The position numbers were made by a program, and so were the translations under genes. A model generated the notes under the pieces. It ran no database searches, was not told the origin of the DNA, and saw only the letters and a list, made by a program, of their open reading frames with translations. From positions 16,090,003 through 16,154,002 of the forward strand of contig JANCRA010000007.1 of the NCBI GenBank assembly GCA_024362935.1: a DNA stretch of 64,000 nucleotides, given 5' to 3'. Position 1 is the first letter of the stretch, and each line of letters opens with the position of its first letter. The stretch comes from Setophaga petechia. Lineage: Eukaryota; Chordata; Aves; Passeriformes; Parulidae. Below are positions 1 to 13,735 of this stretch, piece by piece.

Positions 1-2796
<2,796 letters not shown>

Positions 2797-2999
2797 CTAA
2801 GAGGAAAAGGAGGAAGAATAGGAAACCGAACGCCCACTCCAAGCTCCCCTCGCCCCGGAGCGGAGTGCGGCACACGGAGAAGTGGCTGCCGGCTCGGGGA
2901 GGCGGGACTCGAACTCGCTACCCTCCTGCCACCCGGCGGCAGCGCCCACCCCACACTGGCGCCGCTCCTTAGCGAGGCGGCGGCTTTTCAAGCGCCACA

Positions 3000-3014
3000 A
3001 CCCGCCCCGCCCGC
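3000..3014 (-). promoter_or_regulatory. VCL: GC boxes (Sp1/KLF-type) of the VCL promoter
   Basis: On the minus strand this reads GCGGGCGGGGCGGGT, two overlapping GC-box cores. It lies about 300 bp above the VCL ATG, where a TATA-less promoter would be driven from. Assignment to Sp1-family factors is by motif only. Confidence 0.55.
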
Positions 3015-3038
3015 GGCTCCCGCCTCCGGCCGCCTTGC

Positions 3039-3043
3039 CCAAT
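3039..3043 (+). promoter_or_regulatory. CCAAT box 1 (NF-Y type)
   Basis: GCCCAATGG contains a CCAAT core on the plus strand (ATTGG toward VCL). NF-Y works in either orientation. A second copy lies 27 bp away, close to the 2-3 helical-turn spacing often seen for paired NF-Y sites. Confidence 0.5.
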
Positions 3044-3065
3044 GGCCGAGCCAGGGCCGCCGCTC

Positions 3066-3070
3066 CCAAT
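3066..3070 (+). promoter_or_regulatory. CCAAT box 2 (NF-Y type)
   Basis: A second CCAATGG core in the same orientation as the first, lying between the GC boxes and the CRE/CArG pair of the shared island. Confidence 0.5.
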
Positions 3071-3192
3071 GGCGCAACGCCGCGTCCATCAACATTCCAG
3101 AGCCTCCTTCCCCTCCACCCCCCGCCTTTCCCGCACCACCCGCCTTCCCAACCAAGCTTGGTTGCGCGGGCGCTGGTTTCCCAGCGTCGAGA

Positions 3193-3200
3193 TGACGTCA
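3193..3200. promoter_or_regulatory. Full palindromic CRE
   Basis: TGACGTCA is the consensus CREB/ATF binding palindrome. It lies 13 bp from a perfect CArG box and about 500 bp upstream of the VCL ATG, so it is well placed for the VCL promoter and equally for any divergent plus-strand transcript. Confidence 0.7.
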
Positions 3201-3213
3201 GACATTCTGGTGT

Positions 3214-3223
3214 CCATATAAGG
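3214..3223. promoter_or_regulatory. VCL: CArG box (SRF site) of the VCL promoter
   Basis: CCATATAAGG matches CC(A/T)6GG exactly. Vinculin is an established serum-inducible SRF/MRTF target, so an SRF site in its promoter is expected. I see no Ets core touching it, which would favour MRTF over TCF co-activation; that last point is inference. Confidence 0.8.
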
Positions 3224-3229
3224 AGACGA

Positions 3230-3766
3230 ATAATGCCAGGGTGCCGGGATCGCGGGGGGCGAGGGCGGTGGGATTCCTGCGCCACGCACGCCGCCGGAGC
3301 GAGTTCGCTGCGTTGGGCTGAGGCGGAGTCTGACCGCCTGGCCGGGCGCGTGGGGCTGGGCACCGCTAGGACGGGAGTGGCCGAGGAGAGGTGGTGCTCC
3401 TGGCCGAGCCCGCTGTCCCCAGGCTGCCTGGGGCGCGCCGCTTCGTGTGGGGTGTGCGTTCTCTCCGCAGCCGGCTCTGCGCGGCCCGCCCTGGGCGCGG
3501 CCCAAACGCTTCCGCCCACACTGAGGAAAAGTGGCGAGAGGTTGCGGGCACTGCTTCTCGACCGCGCTCCGCTTCTGGTAGAGAGGGCTGTCTCTGCCTC
3601 CCGCTCCCCGCGCGCCGCCCGTCAGCGGCTGAGGGGACACGGCGGGACAGCGCTGAGGCGGCGGCGCCGGCCCTGCGGGGCGGCACGTACCGGGAGTGTG
3701 AACCTCGGCTTGGGTTTTACCGCTGTGACTGGTGGTAGCAGCGAGAGCTTGTTTAAATACACTTAG
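3230..3766 (+). ncRNA. Possible divergent first exon on the plus strand
   Basis: On the side of the CpG island away from VCL, a strong plus-strand splice donor occurs at 3767 (TTAG then GTGAGC). Two more follow at 3958 (GAG then GTAATA) and 3973 (AAAC then GTGAGT). A transcript starting near the CArG/CRE cluster and using one of them could splice to the plus-strand exon at 12021. With the 3767 donor the frame into that exon is closed by TAG, so this exon would be 5' UTR. The start given is a guess and transcription is not proven. Confidence 0.35.
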
Positions 3767-3966
3767 GTGAGCGATGTGGTGTCGGAAGAAGGAGTACAAA
3801 CCATAGCCAGAGAGGAACATAAATCCCCACTTCCCGTAGCGCCGGTGTGGGAGCGCGGCCGCCCGTCCCAGCACGGCTCGGGGTGAGCCCGTACGAGCGC
3901 TGCCCGCCCTCCGGCGTGTCCCGGGCGCGGTCTCTTGTGACACTGGCAGCGCTCGAGGTAATAAAA

Positions 3967-5837
3967 TAAAACGTGAGTAAGGAGTTACAGTCTACACTTC
4001 TTACTTTCTTTGATAAAAGAGCGCTGGTTCAGATTTGGAAAGTTATTGCTGGCTTGTAGGAGTTTTTACCCTTGTGCTGCTATTTTAAGCTATAAATCAA
4101 TGTCCCTGTCAGACTAGGTTGCAGTCGGAAGTGGTCCAGAGCAAACAATGTGTTTTCTGTGCAGTGTTTGAACACAGCCACTCCTACCATAAGACACAGG
4201 GACGTATAGAAAGAGCAGTTAAATCAGTACGGTGGGTGTGAGCTCAATGATCTCTTTGTAACTTGTACTGGTGTTGTCGCTGTTGCTACTGGGTAGTTTT
4301 AGGCCTAAAAAGCTATGAAAACCAGGTTTTGTGGAGGGTTAAGACATCTTAGCAACATCTTTAGCTCAGAAGTTTTCTTTTTCTTTTGGTTTGTTTACTG
4401 TTCTCTTTTTAGTATTATGGAAATTATATTTCTCTGTGTGTGTTTATTGACTCTCCAGTAGTAGAAATCATAGTACTGACTTCCATGTTGTACAAGTCTA
4501 CTAGGTTTGGAAAGAGGTGTACCTATATGCTCAATAACAGATAATCAAATTATGCTATTGGCATGCAAAATGTAATTACAGTATCAGTCTTTCCGCAGTA
4601 ATGAGTGTTAAGTTCCTTGAACTGTGTACTGTAAGAGCAGCTCACGTTGTTTGCTATTGGCTGTATAGCAGGTGCCATTTTTAGCATAAACGTGCCTAGC
4701 AGTGTTTCTTTCACATACTGTGGATCAGTAATAATGAGAATAGATAAAAATCCTTCTCGACAGCGGTGTGCAGGATCTGGAAATTGCAAAAAGCAATTAG
4801 TCCATGTCTAATAATCTGCTAAATTCTGTTTTATGGAAGTATGCAAGCTTAATAAACCCCACTTATTTAGTAATTTGTGGGACTTGCACATTAGCAAACC
4901 TCTTTGATTAAAAATAATTGCTTTAGATTTAGGATTGTATGTACTGAATTATGGCTGAAATATGCATGTTTATGCAAATGACTTTTGGGAAGAAGTGTTA
5001 CCTGATTGTTATAAAAGGCTGATCTGGTAGCTCAAATAGGTACACTTACTACAGGCAAATTAAAATACATAACACATGGAAATTTTTGGTGGCCTCCTGG
5101 AACTTTTCCTGCCTACAGGACCAAAGCCTATACTTGCATTTGGGATGTGTTGGTATTAAGAGTTTGTTTCACTATTTCACCTATATTGGTGTAATTTTTG
5201 CCCATACAAAATTGAAATTTTATTCTTTGCATTATGTGACTGTATTGCATGTCCATCACTGAAATTTCCTCCGTGCTATTGATGTGGCTGCCTAATTTTT
5301 GAAACCACATCCAGCAAAATTCCATGCAATTAACAGCAATATATGTAACACTGCTTTTCTGGTTGTTGAGGTTTTTTTTCTTTTGAATTACAAAATTTAC
5401 AAAGTTTTCTCTTTCCTTTGCAGTATTTACAGCTGTCACATTGATGTCATATGAGTAACCCCTTTGAGGCAGGTACTTTTTTCAAAAATTTCTGTTTCTT
5501 AATGTGGTGTTGTTTTCCCAGATTGTACATTAATCATTTATTTATTGGATCCTAGTAGATTGTTAGAAAGTAATGATAGATTTGATATTTTCTATTTATA
5601 AAACCCAGGATGGAAACGTGATTTCTTTTGTCCTCTTCCAATATGGTATTGCATATCAAACAAAACAAACAAAGGGATGCAAAATGTCCTTTCCTTTACA
5701 CACACTCAAATTGTTAGTGTTATTAAGAAGTAGTATCTGTTATTAGTATGACAATGGTGACCAGCATCTCAAATAAGTGAATGTGCTTAGAATGAAAGGA
5801 TTAGCTTTTAAGGCATTCTTTCTGTGGAGGGATAGAA
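3967..5837. other. Non-coding stretch, no gene seen
   Basis: AT-rich DNA between the VCL island and an LTR-like fragment. Only short chance ORFs are present. If the divergent transcript is real this is part of its first intron. Confidence 0.6.
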
Positions 5838-6090
5838 TGTGAGAAAATAAAGATAGTGCAGAAGGTAGTCTCACACCTGAGGAGTTGCAGCTGTGCTAAT
5901 TACCAAAGATTAGGAACAGGCCTGCCCTTAACAGGCCACAGCTGTGTCCAATAAGAAGAGGAGTGCTATAAAAGAGTGGATTAGCTGGGTGAGGAGAGAG
6001 GTGGAGTTTGTTGTCTGTGCTGTGAAGAAGGTGTCAGTGCTGTGAGGAGCTGCCCATGAGAAATCACTGAGGAGGTATGGAAGATTTGAA
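5838..6090 (+). mobile_element. LTR-like interspersed repeat fragment
   Basis: This block starts TGTGAGAAAATAAAG and has a compact retroviral U3-like promoter: CCAAT at 5948-5952 and TATAAAA at 5967-5973, 15 bp apart, followed by GC-richer sequence. The wording resembles LTR repeats I associate with songbird genomes. I could not find the matching end or a target duplication, so it may be a truncated LTR, and the right limit is approximate. No retroviral coding sequence is attached. Confidence 0.45.
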
Positions 6091-9000
6091 ATAAGATGAC
6101 AATATCTTTCCATGTCATTTATTATTTCATATGAACTCAGATGAGTCCAGTTAAACTCAGTTCTGCAGGGAACCTGATGTCACAGACTCTTCTGCTTACA
6201 GAAATTTCCATTGGCATTTGGGGTATACTGTCTCTCTGTCCAAATGACCAAATAAATTCTCCTCTTTCCACAAGTCTTTTAACAAAGCAAAGAAATTCTC
6301 TCTTTACTTCCACTAAGAGTGAGATGCATGAATACAGAAGCAATAGGCTTAGATAGAAAAAGGGAGGACACTGTGTGCTTACAAAACATGTAGCTGCAAT
6401 GCAGCCTCTGCCACAGTGTCTTTTGGAGAGTTCTGTATGTCATTCTCAGGGTACATGGCACTGCAGCTGCACGCAGTGGGAGCAGTGGAACTGAGCTGTA
6501 TTTGCAAAGAGCTTCATGAACCTGCAGTTGTCTGCAGTTACAAGGTATTTTGCTAGTATGAATACTTAATGAAAGTAAACCTGTCTGATTAGCTCAAAGC
6601 ACTAACCTCCATTTTACAGTAGTTATTTTCAGTATTAGGTACCACAGTAGAGAACAATTATGCTTTCTAGGCAAATACACTTGTCTGTAATTAATCACTT
6701 TTCCCTGGAATCATCTGATCTTATTCCTTTACTGTACCAACTTCTAACTCTTCTGAGTAAAAACTAATTAGCTGCCTGAGGAAATTTACAGAAATGTTAT
6801 TTTCATATATTGCATAAACTGGATTGTATAAATGTCTTGATCCTATGAAGATTTAACCATATATTGAAATTTAAAGTTTAGAGTCTCTGTTATCAGCTTC
6901 TGGAGGACTGGAGGCTACTGTTGATCAGTGGACGTTCTGCATTTCCCTCTTTTCAAGCTTTATCTGGGTAATCTAAGGAGTATGCGATGGATGATTGAAT
7001 TTTAAGTAAAAACAGGGGTGTTTTTTTCTTTCTGGGTAATGTCCACCTTAAACATAAATTTTAAATTTGTCATGAGTTTGTTGTAAAATGATATTACTAT
7101 ACTGACAGCTCTAGTGTGTAGGTGACTGGCACAGGAGGAATAAATTTCATGGCTAATAAATGACAACCTTGGAGAAAGAAAGAGCAGATCACTAAGGTGT
7201 TTGACAGTGTAGCTTCACCACAATGGGCTGTCAGTGTGCTTTGTGATTGTTTAGATTACTTTTGCCATGAAACCCAGTTAGGTTCTGTTTAGTTCTGCAT
7301 CTTGGCTGGCTGTGTTCTAGGAACTACAATGACACCAACACTTGAGAATTTTTATACCCTGACTCATTATCTGAGCTAGATGGGAGCAGCCTGTTACAAC
7401 TGGAAAATTTACATCCAGCAGTTGTCATCCAGCTCCTGAATACAAACTTTGTTTCATCATACAACACCACTTGGTTCCCTGCTGCCTTTCTATAGCTGTG
7501 TTCTGTTGCTGTGCAGACATAGTGGGGCTTAGGTCAGCAGAGAAGGCTGCTACCAATTCCCTGTCTCCTGCAAGGGTTTTCTTGCTACAAGTTCTGCTGG
7601 GAAACCAAGAGTGCAAATGTAGTTAATTTTTTTCACCTTCTCAGTTCTGTGTCAACTGCACTGAACCCAAAACTTATTTTTTTTAACTACACTGCATTCT
7701 GAAGTGGTTTATTGTGGAGTAAATATCACAACAATTGTAACAACAAAGTTCGAGGAATGCTTCAGTTTTCAACTTTTCTTCTAAAAAAATTGCAGGTGAA
7801 AATATATTATTATGTACATGCAAAGCACACATGATAGTGTATGTGCAGTTAAAATTATACAGTCTATTCACAGTAAATGCAAACAAAAAAATCTTTCTAC
7901 TCCTGTGCTAACATTACTATTAACCTACAGCAGACTTTGGTGTTTCATAGAGCAGCAGGTGGTTTTCAGGAGCTTGACTCCTATACTGGCTCAGAGCTTG
8001 TGGATGTAATTGACTACCTGGTAAACAATCCAAGTGCTTTATTTACACTCGCTGTCCATTTTAATAGTCTAAACATTCATTTTGCAAATAGGGATTTTGG
8101 CTAATATTTATGGTCATTTCTACACACAGACACAAGGAAATTGAGGCAAATAAACCAAAGATGTCAAATGTGTTAATGCTATTAAACATCATGTGGATGC
8201 TGTTGTTTGGCTTTAAATGGCCTTTGCTGCTCCGTGATTCATTTTCAAGAACAGGCTTTGTGAGAGCAGTAGAGCTCTTGTCATCAGGCAGTTAACACAG
8301 CTGCTGCATCTACCAGCTGAGATGTGGCAACTAACTTCTTTTATGGTTTTGGTGTACTTCCTTAAAAAGAGAAGGCTATTTTAAATTACTCCTGTTGATC
8401 AGTTTAAGCTTCCCCTGTTTTGCTTTGCTCTGAAAAGGACGGATATCTCAGGTGAGATGCAAACAGTTAAATTCTCATATTTTTTATTTGCCTTGCAAGA
8501 ACACATCTTGATACTTAATCCTTGATTAAGTATTTTTGTGTGCAGATATGTTCAATTTCATTTTAAAGACCTCTGTATCCAAATCAGCCTCCAAGATGAT
8601 CTAAGCAACACTTGATTTTTTTGGGAGCAGGGGTTCATGTTCATCAGTGCCTCTGCAGGCTTTTTCCTGATTTCTAATGTTGTGTGCTTGTATGTATCAA
8701 CTTCTTTCCTAGTGGTTCCTTGTGTTGGATTTGACTTACTCAAGTATTAAAGCATGTGTGTGTTGGGAAGTTTGGTCTGAAATTTAAAGTGTTCTGCTGC
8801 TTTGGAGTCTCATAAGTTATTTATTTCCCTACTACAGGATTAACAGGCTGAAGGAGTTCTTCAATTCTGTCTGTGTTCAAATTCACCACGAGGTCAAAGC
8901 CTTTAGACTGGGCAATGCTTCTGGAAAAGCCACTGGCTGAAATTAAGAAGTAGTATATGGAGTAATAATGAACTCCTTCTATATATGCCTGCATGTGATT

Positions 9001-12000
9001 GGTTTTTAACTGCATAATTGTAGAGATATTTAACATTTTCGTAGATTCTTTATGGCTTATATAATAATCTGGTTTAGTGTGCAGGCTAAAGATTTGTAGC
9101 CATATATTAGTAGATATAAGAATTTACTGATATCAACAAATACTAAATGGCCCAATTGGGCTTCAAAGAGAAAATGGTAGATAGCACTTAATTTCTGTAT
9201 CAATTTATAGACTCCCCCATATACAGTGGAGATAGAAATCCACAGAATAAATATACTTTTTTGACATACTTTTGAGTTTCTTATCTGTGTTGTATTCAGT
9301 AATACATCTTAACTAAAACTCTTCCAAGTGTCTCAGAAGAGCTTCAAATAATTACAATAGAGAAAGATAACATAATGCAAAAATACTTCTTCCTGCCTCC
9401 TGATCCTGAACTTGCAGTTATTTTCATATAATTGGACCTTGTACTTGGGGAAAATTCAGTGGGACTATTGTAAGACTGCTTTGTGAACCTTTTTGTTCTC
9501 TGGTCTATATGAAGTGCAGTGGCATTACAGAAAGACAGTGTGTATTCAACACTGGCACTCATGATTTTAAAGATCATTAGGATTGTAGTGAGAGTTTTAT
9601 CCCACTGCAAAGGGAAGAATCCAAAATGACATAGATTCATGCTGGGCCTGAAAAATCTGTGTTCATGGCATATTATTTGTTTTAGAATCTCTTCAGTCTA
9701 CTGAAAACATGCTCATCTTTCTTTTAGTCTCCTCTATAGCAAGATTCCTAGCTATTAAATATCAATCTATGACTCTATTATCCACAGGGAAAATCCCTGT
9801 GCTGTGCCTTGCTTTCCTAGGTATCAAGTGTTAGTGGGATTTTGCCCCATACCACAGGTGACATTGCCATGTCAATATTCAGAGTTAGGAGTGAGAGGTT
9901 CATAAATCCTGTCCTGAAGCAACTTGTCTGTAAACTATTAGTTCTGTTAAAATGTCTCAAAATAATTCCCATTTAAGGCATTATATGCAATACAATATCA
10001 TATATTCAGTGTACTTACAAAAGGCCACAGTTGATTAATAAAAATTTTAATGTTTTTTGGAATTAGGAGCTATTTGGATTCTGCTGTCTTGAAGCTGTTG
10101 GAGGATGAGAAGCAAAAATTATAGGCTATTAAGTTTGCTACAAATGCCCTAAAATGCCAGGGGTGAAATTAAATTCCTGTTTTGATTTTGGGCTTTGTGT
10201 ATAGAAAAATGTCCCTGATGCCAGGCAATAATATTTTCCATGTGAGTTCTCCACTGTTGCATACTGTGTCAGCACTGCCACCTCAGTGGTAAAGTTTGTG
10301 CAAACTGATGCTGAAAGAGGGGCCACAGCCTCAGCAATGTCCCACTGTGCAAAGCATGCTGTGCTTGTGAAATGTTGCCTCCTGAGACAAACTTTCTGCC
10401 TTCATCACAGTTCCCCTTGCAAAGCAGTTAGCCAAGCCTAGACTCGCATTTTTCACTCATACTGTATTTGATTTACATCAGCTGAAGGAAATGCTAATGT
10501 GCAACAGTGACTCTGGAATTTAAACAGAAACCCACAAGGGATCTCCATGCTGAAGGCCAACTTCCAAATATGGGAGAAGAGAAGCAGCAGTAGTAGCCTG
10601 GGAAGACATCCTCAGCACAGCAAGGGACAAAATAGTTGGAAGTATGTGAGCTTTTTGGAATTTGTTCAGAAAGGTAACTGCTGTCATGTTTTAGTCAGAG
10701 TGATGGAATGAAATACAAATACTGTGATTGCAGAAAGAAGCAAGGTTTATGTTAACTGTCTAGGGCCTGAACAACAGAAGTGCAGCTATTTTTTTCAATT
10801 CTATTTTTAAGTATGTAATAGTGCACTTGCTCCAGATCCAAATGTGTATCTAAATTCTGCCAATATCAATCTGTTAGGATCACAGTTTAATCAGGAAAAC
10901 CCGTAAGAAAAACATTTGTGAGGAAATTAGTGGGGCTCAGTGCCAGGTCTGGTTGAAATTCTGCCAGAACATTTTCTTTCAATAAAAATAAATTCATCAG
11001 TATTTGTACCCCACATTCTGCAAATTCTGATTCAAAGGCTTGAGAAGAGCTTTTAATATACATATAGCCCCAAAAATGTAAAGGCTCAACAGCGTCTATT
11101 TGCTGGTAGAGTCACTTGTATTTAGCTGTTGCAGGTTTTTGGGGTTTCTCATTTCTATGAGCAGCAGTAGCTGTGTGTCAGCCAGGCACACAGAGAAGCA
11201 GTGACCTACAGGCCAAAGGAGCACAGGGACAAAGCAGCAAGGGCAGCTGACAGAGTAGGGGAGTGCAGTGTGGTTCACATTTCTACTGGGCCACTGTTTA
11301 CAGAATTCTCTCTAAGTGGTACCTTTGTTCACTGCATTATAGACATGGCTTAGAAAACTTTTGTTAGCATGAGGATACATCTGGCTTTTAGAAACAAACA
11401 AGGGGAATTAAGCCATGGTGTTACAAATTGAAATGCCATTAGAAAAGCCTACCTCTTAGGGATGTGGGCTTCTTATTGTGAAGGTGAAGCAATAGATTCT
11501 GGTTTTCTTTTTAAACTCCTTAAAGCAAATGTCCTGTGTTCTGTCAGAAAATGAGAATTGATTGCAGTGTGTTTCAAATTTCTTGAACTGACTCTGCTGT
11601 CTAAACAATGAGTGAATTTGAGTTTCTTGAAGGTCATATGGTGGTCAATATAAGAGTATATTATTTATATGTCATTAGGTAAAAGCATCAATGCTTTTCA
11701 GGTTGATGAAAGGGCTCCTAAATTTCAAGTCAGTCTCTCAAATTAGGATTGTATGTTAAAGTTCAGTCATTGTGATTCTGCTACTGTGCCATCAGTGAAA
11801 GATTTAGCAGGAGTGCTACTAAATGACACCTTTATCTTTCAGAGGTGTTCAAAATAGGAATGTAGCAACTTGGATAAAATTGTTTCTGCCTACCTGAAGA
11901 GATTTTGGACATTATTCTGTAAGAGGACATCCTTCTTACAGGTGTGGCTGCTGTTGGGCAGATGTATTTTATGCCTCAAAGGTCTTAAACCCTAATGCCT

Positions 12001-12020
12001 GATTTGTTTTTTCTTTTCAG
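6091..12020. other. Non-coding stretch, no gene seen
   Basis: About 6 kb of AT-rich DNA with no exon I can support and no ORF above 100 codons. It contains one small perfect hairpin (8511-8533). Under the divergent-transcript model it is intron. Confidence 0.6.
8511..8533. repeat. Perfect 10-bp inverted repeat, 3-base loop
   Basis: ATACTTAATC, spacer CTT, then GATTAAGTAT. The arms are exact complements and could form a hairpin. There are no flanking mobile-element features. Confidence 0.7.
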
Positions 12021-12152
12021 CCTCTGTTCCTGTACATGATCATGGAGTCCAAAAATTATTTTGTCAATGTTAAAGATTCCTCCTCCCGGTACATGCTAAA
12101 AACTGTTCAGACTTTAGTTGAAGAATTAAAAAAAGAAGTGCTACATATAGCT
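12021..12152 (+). CDS. Small gene, internal exon with start codon
   Basis: This 132-bp exon follows a very strong acceptor (TTTTTTCTTTTCAG) and ends before a consensus donor (GCT then GTAAGT). It is open in one frame from end to end (44 codons, PLFLYMIM then ESKNYF), so upstream coding exons are possible. The likely start is 12042. The exon covers the predicted N-terminal strand pair and the helix. Confidence 0.6.
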
Positions 12153-12561
12153 GTAAGTTACAAAATAAGGCGTTCTGAATGTTAAGTGCTTATAACTTCA
12201 GTAGAGATATATTTTCACTATATCATAATCAAAAAAGTTACTGATTCCAAAAGCTTTTATGAAAAAAATTCAGAAGCCATTTTTACAAATTCACAAAGAG
12301 ACCCATCAGAGTCTATTAAATACACAGACACACTATTTTTAGTTCAAACCCCCAGCTTTAGATTTTTCAGCTGAACATATGTACTTGGGGAATTGTTATT
12401 TTATTCTTTCCCCCTCTTTTTTACTCTTTTATAGGCAGGTTTCTGTTGACCACCATCAGAGTCAGTATACTGTGCTAGATGACCCACGTGGCCTGACTGG
12501 GCATCTTCATGTTGTTCCTGGGAAATGGTTACTCATGAAAGAAGGACCAAAATTTGTGTGA
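12042..12561 (+). CDS. Unrecognised small two-exon protein gene (77 aa)
   Basis: I do not recognise this protein. Exons 12021-12152 and 12439-12561 join at phase 0 into one ORF with no stops from the first acceptor to a TGA at 12559-12561. The chosen ATG at 12042 has A at -3 and G at +4; an ATG six bases earlier has a poor context. The product starts MESKNYFVNV and ends KEGPKFV, with no signal peptide, membrane segment or cysteine. The pattern is a short strand pair, a helix (TVQTLVEELKKEV), then strands ending in KWLLMKEG, consistent with a small ubiquitin-like or CIDE-N-like fold; that is inference from pattern only. There is no C-terminal Gly-Gly, so conjugation is unlikely. Splice signals are strong, which argues for real exons. 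The gene lies 8 kb from the VCL island in divergent orientation. It may have further exons. Confidence 0.6.
12439..12561 (+). CDS. Small gene, terminal coding exon
   Basis: A long pyrimidine tract (12405-12434) precedes tandem acceptors TAG at 12434 and GCAG at 12438. The second keeps the frame and gives 40 residues from VSVDHHQSQ to KEGPKFV, then TGA. The first would add GCAG and stop after four codons. The 3' UTR would run toward the two ATTAAA signals near 12953 and 12975. Confidence 0.6.
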   Translation, partial: VSVDHHQSQYTVLDDPRGLTGHLHVVPGKWLLMKEGPKFV

Positions 12562-12947
12562 GGGTAATAAGAAACTTCAGAGTGATAATGTGTGATATGA
12601 AAGTAACTTCTTATCTGCTGTTCCCCTTACATCCTCTTTTCTGTGACTGAGCTTTTCCTCTCCTAGAGTTGACTCGTCTCTGTTGCAACAAAGATATATA
12701 TTGTATAAACAAGTACTGTTGCCATTTGATAATTAGTGATAGTGTGAGGAAAAACAGTGTGTGCTGTGTCATCACATCCTGGCACTGTGGACAACCATGG
12801 GCACAGTGATATGAAAAGCACAGCTGTGGATCAGGTCATGGAGTGGGCTTGCATCTAGTCATGTGGCAGGGACTACTTGTGAACAAACTTTTAAATGCTG
12901 TGCATGCTTTTATCATGCAAAACACGAGCTGTAAGAAAAGAATTGTA

Positions 12948-12991
12948 TATATATTAAATATATGCACATTATATATTAAATATATGTACAT
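12948..12991 (+). repeat. Two tandem 22-bp copies, each with ATTAAA
   Basis: TATATATTAAATATATG plus CACAT, repeated with one C/T difference (GTACAT in the second copy). Each copy contains ATTAAA (12953-12958 and 12975-12980), a common variant poly(A) signal. They lie about 400 bp past the stop of the small gene and could end its transcript, or may simply be AT-rich repeat. Confidence 0.6.
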
Positions 12992-13035
12992 AAATAGTTA
13001 TATTAATGTATGTACTCCCATGCACCTGATTAACA

Positions 13036-13735
13036 TGTCATAAAATGGGTAAGGCTGGGAAGGGATCACAGGTGAGGTCATCTGGTTCAACCTCTCTGCT
13101 CAAGCAGGGCACCTTGTGCAGGATTGCATCCAAATAGTTCTTAAGTATTTCCAGTGTGGTTGACTCCACTGCCTCTCTGTGCAATCTGTTACAGTGCTTG
13201 TCTCCTGCACAGTAAAGTTTTTCCTCATGTTCAGGTGGAACTTCCTGTGTATCAATTTCTGCCTGCTGCTTCTTGTCCTGTTGCCCAGCACCACCGACCA
13301 GCACCTGGGTCCATCCTTTCAACACCCTCCCTTCAGACGTGGGTAAGATCCCCTCTCAGTGGTCTCTGCTTGAGGCTGATCAGGCCCAGCTCCCTCAGCC
13401 TTTCCTCATTAGAGAGATGATCCAGTCCCTTAATTGCTTCTGTCACCTTGTGCTGAACCTGTGCCAGGAGCTCCATGTCTCTCATGTGTTGGAGAGCCCA
13501 GAAGAGGACACAATGCTTCAGCTGCCCCTCATTAGGACTGAGTAGAGGGGCAGGATCATCTCCCTCAGCCTGCGGGCAATGCTCTTCCCAAGGCACCTCC
13601 TGGTACCTTTGGCTTTCTTGTCCGCAAGGGCACGCTGCTGGCTCATGAACAGCTTGTTGTCCACCATGACCCCTGAGATCCTTCCCTGCAGAGTTACTTT
13701 CCAGCAGATTAGCCCCCCAGGTGACAGTATTTATG
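13036..13735 (-). mobile_element. CR1 LINE, 5'-truncated, minus strand
   Basis: Read on the minus strand this is the end of a CR1 reverse-transcriptase ORF and its 3' UTR. Recognisable phrases include the region encoding SPNEGQLKHC and the untranslated GGACTGGATCATCTC and GAACATGAGGAAAA segments. The 3' end near 13040 retains a worn version of the CR1 terminal octamer repeat. It carries frameshifts and stops and is old. Limits are by eye. Apparent ORFs on both strands between 13038 and 13827 belong to it. Confidence 0.85.
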
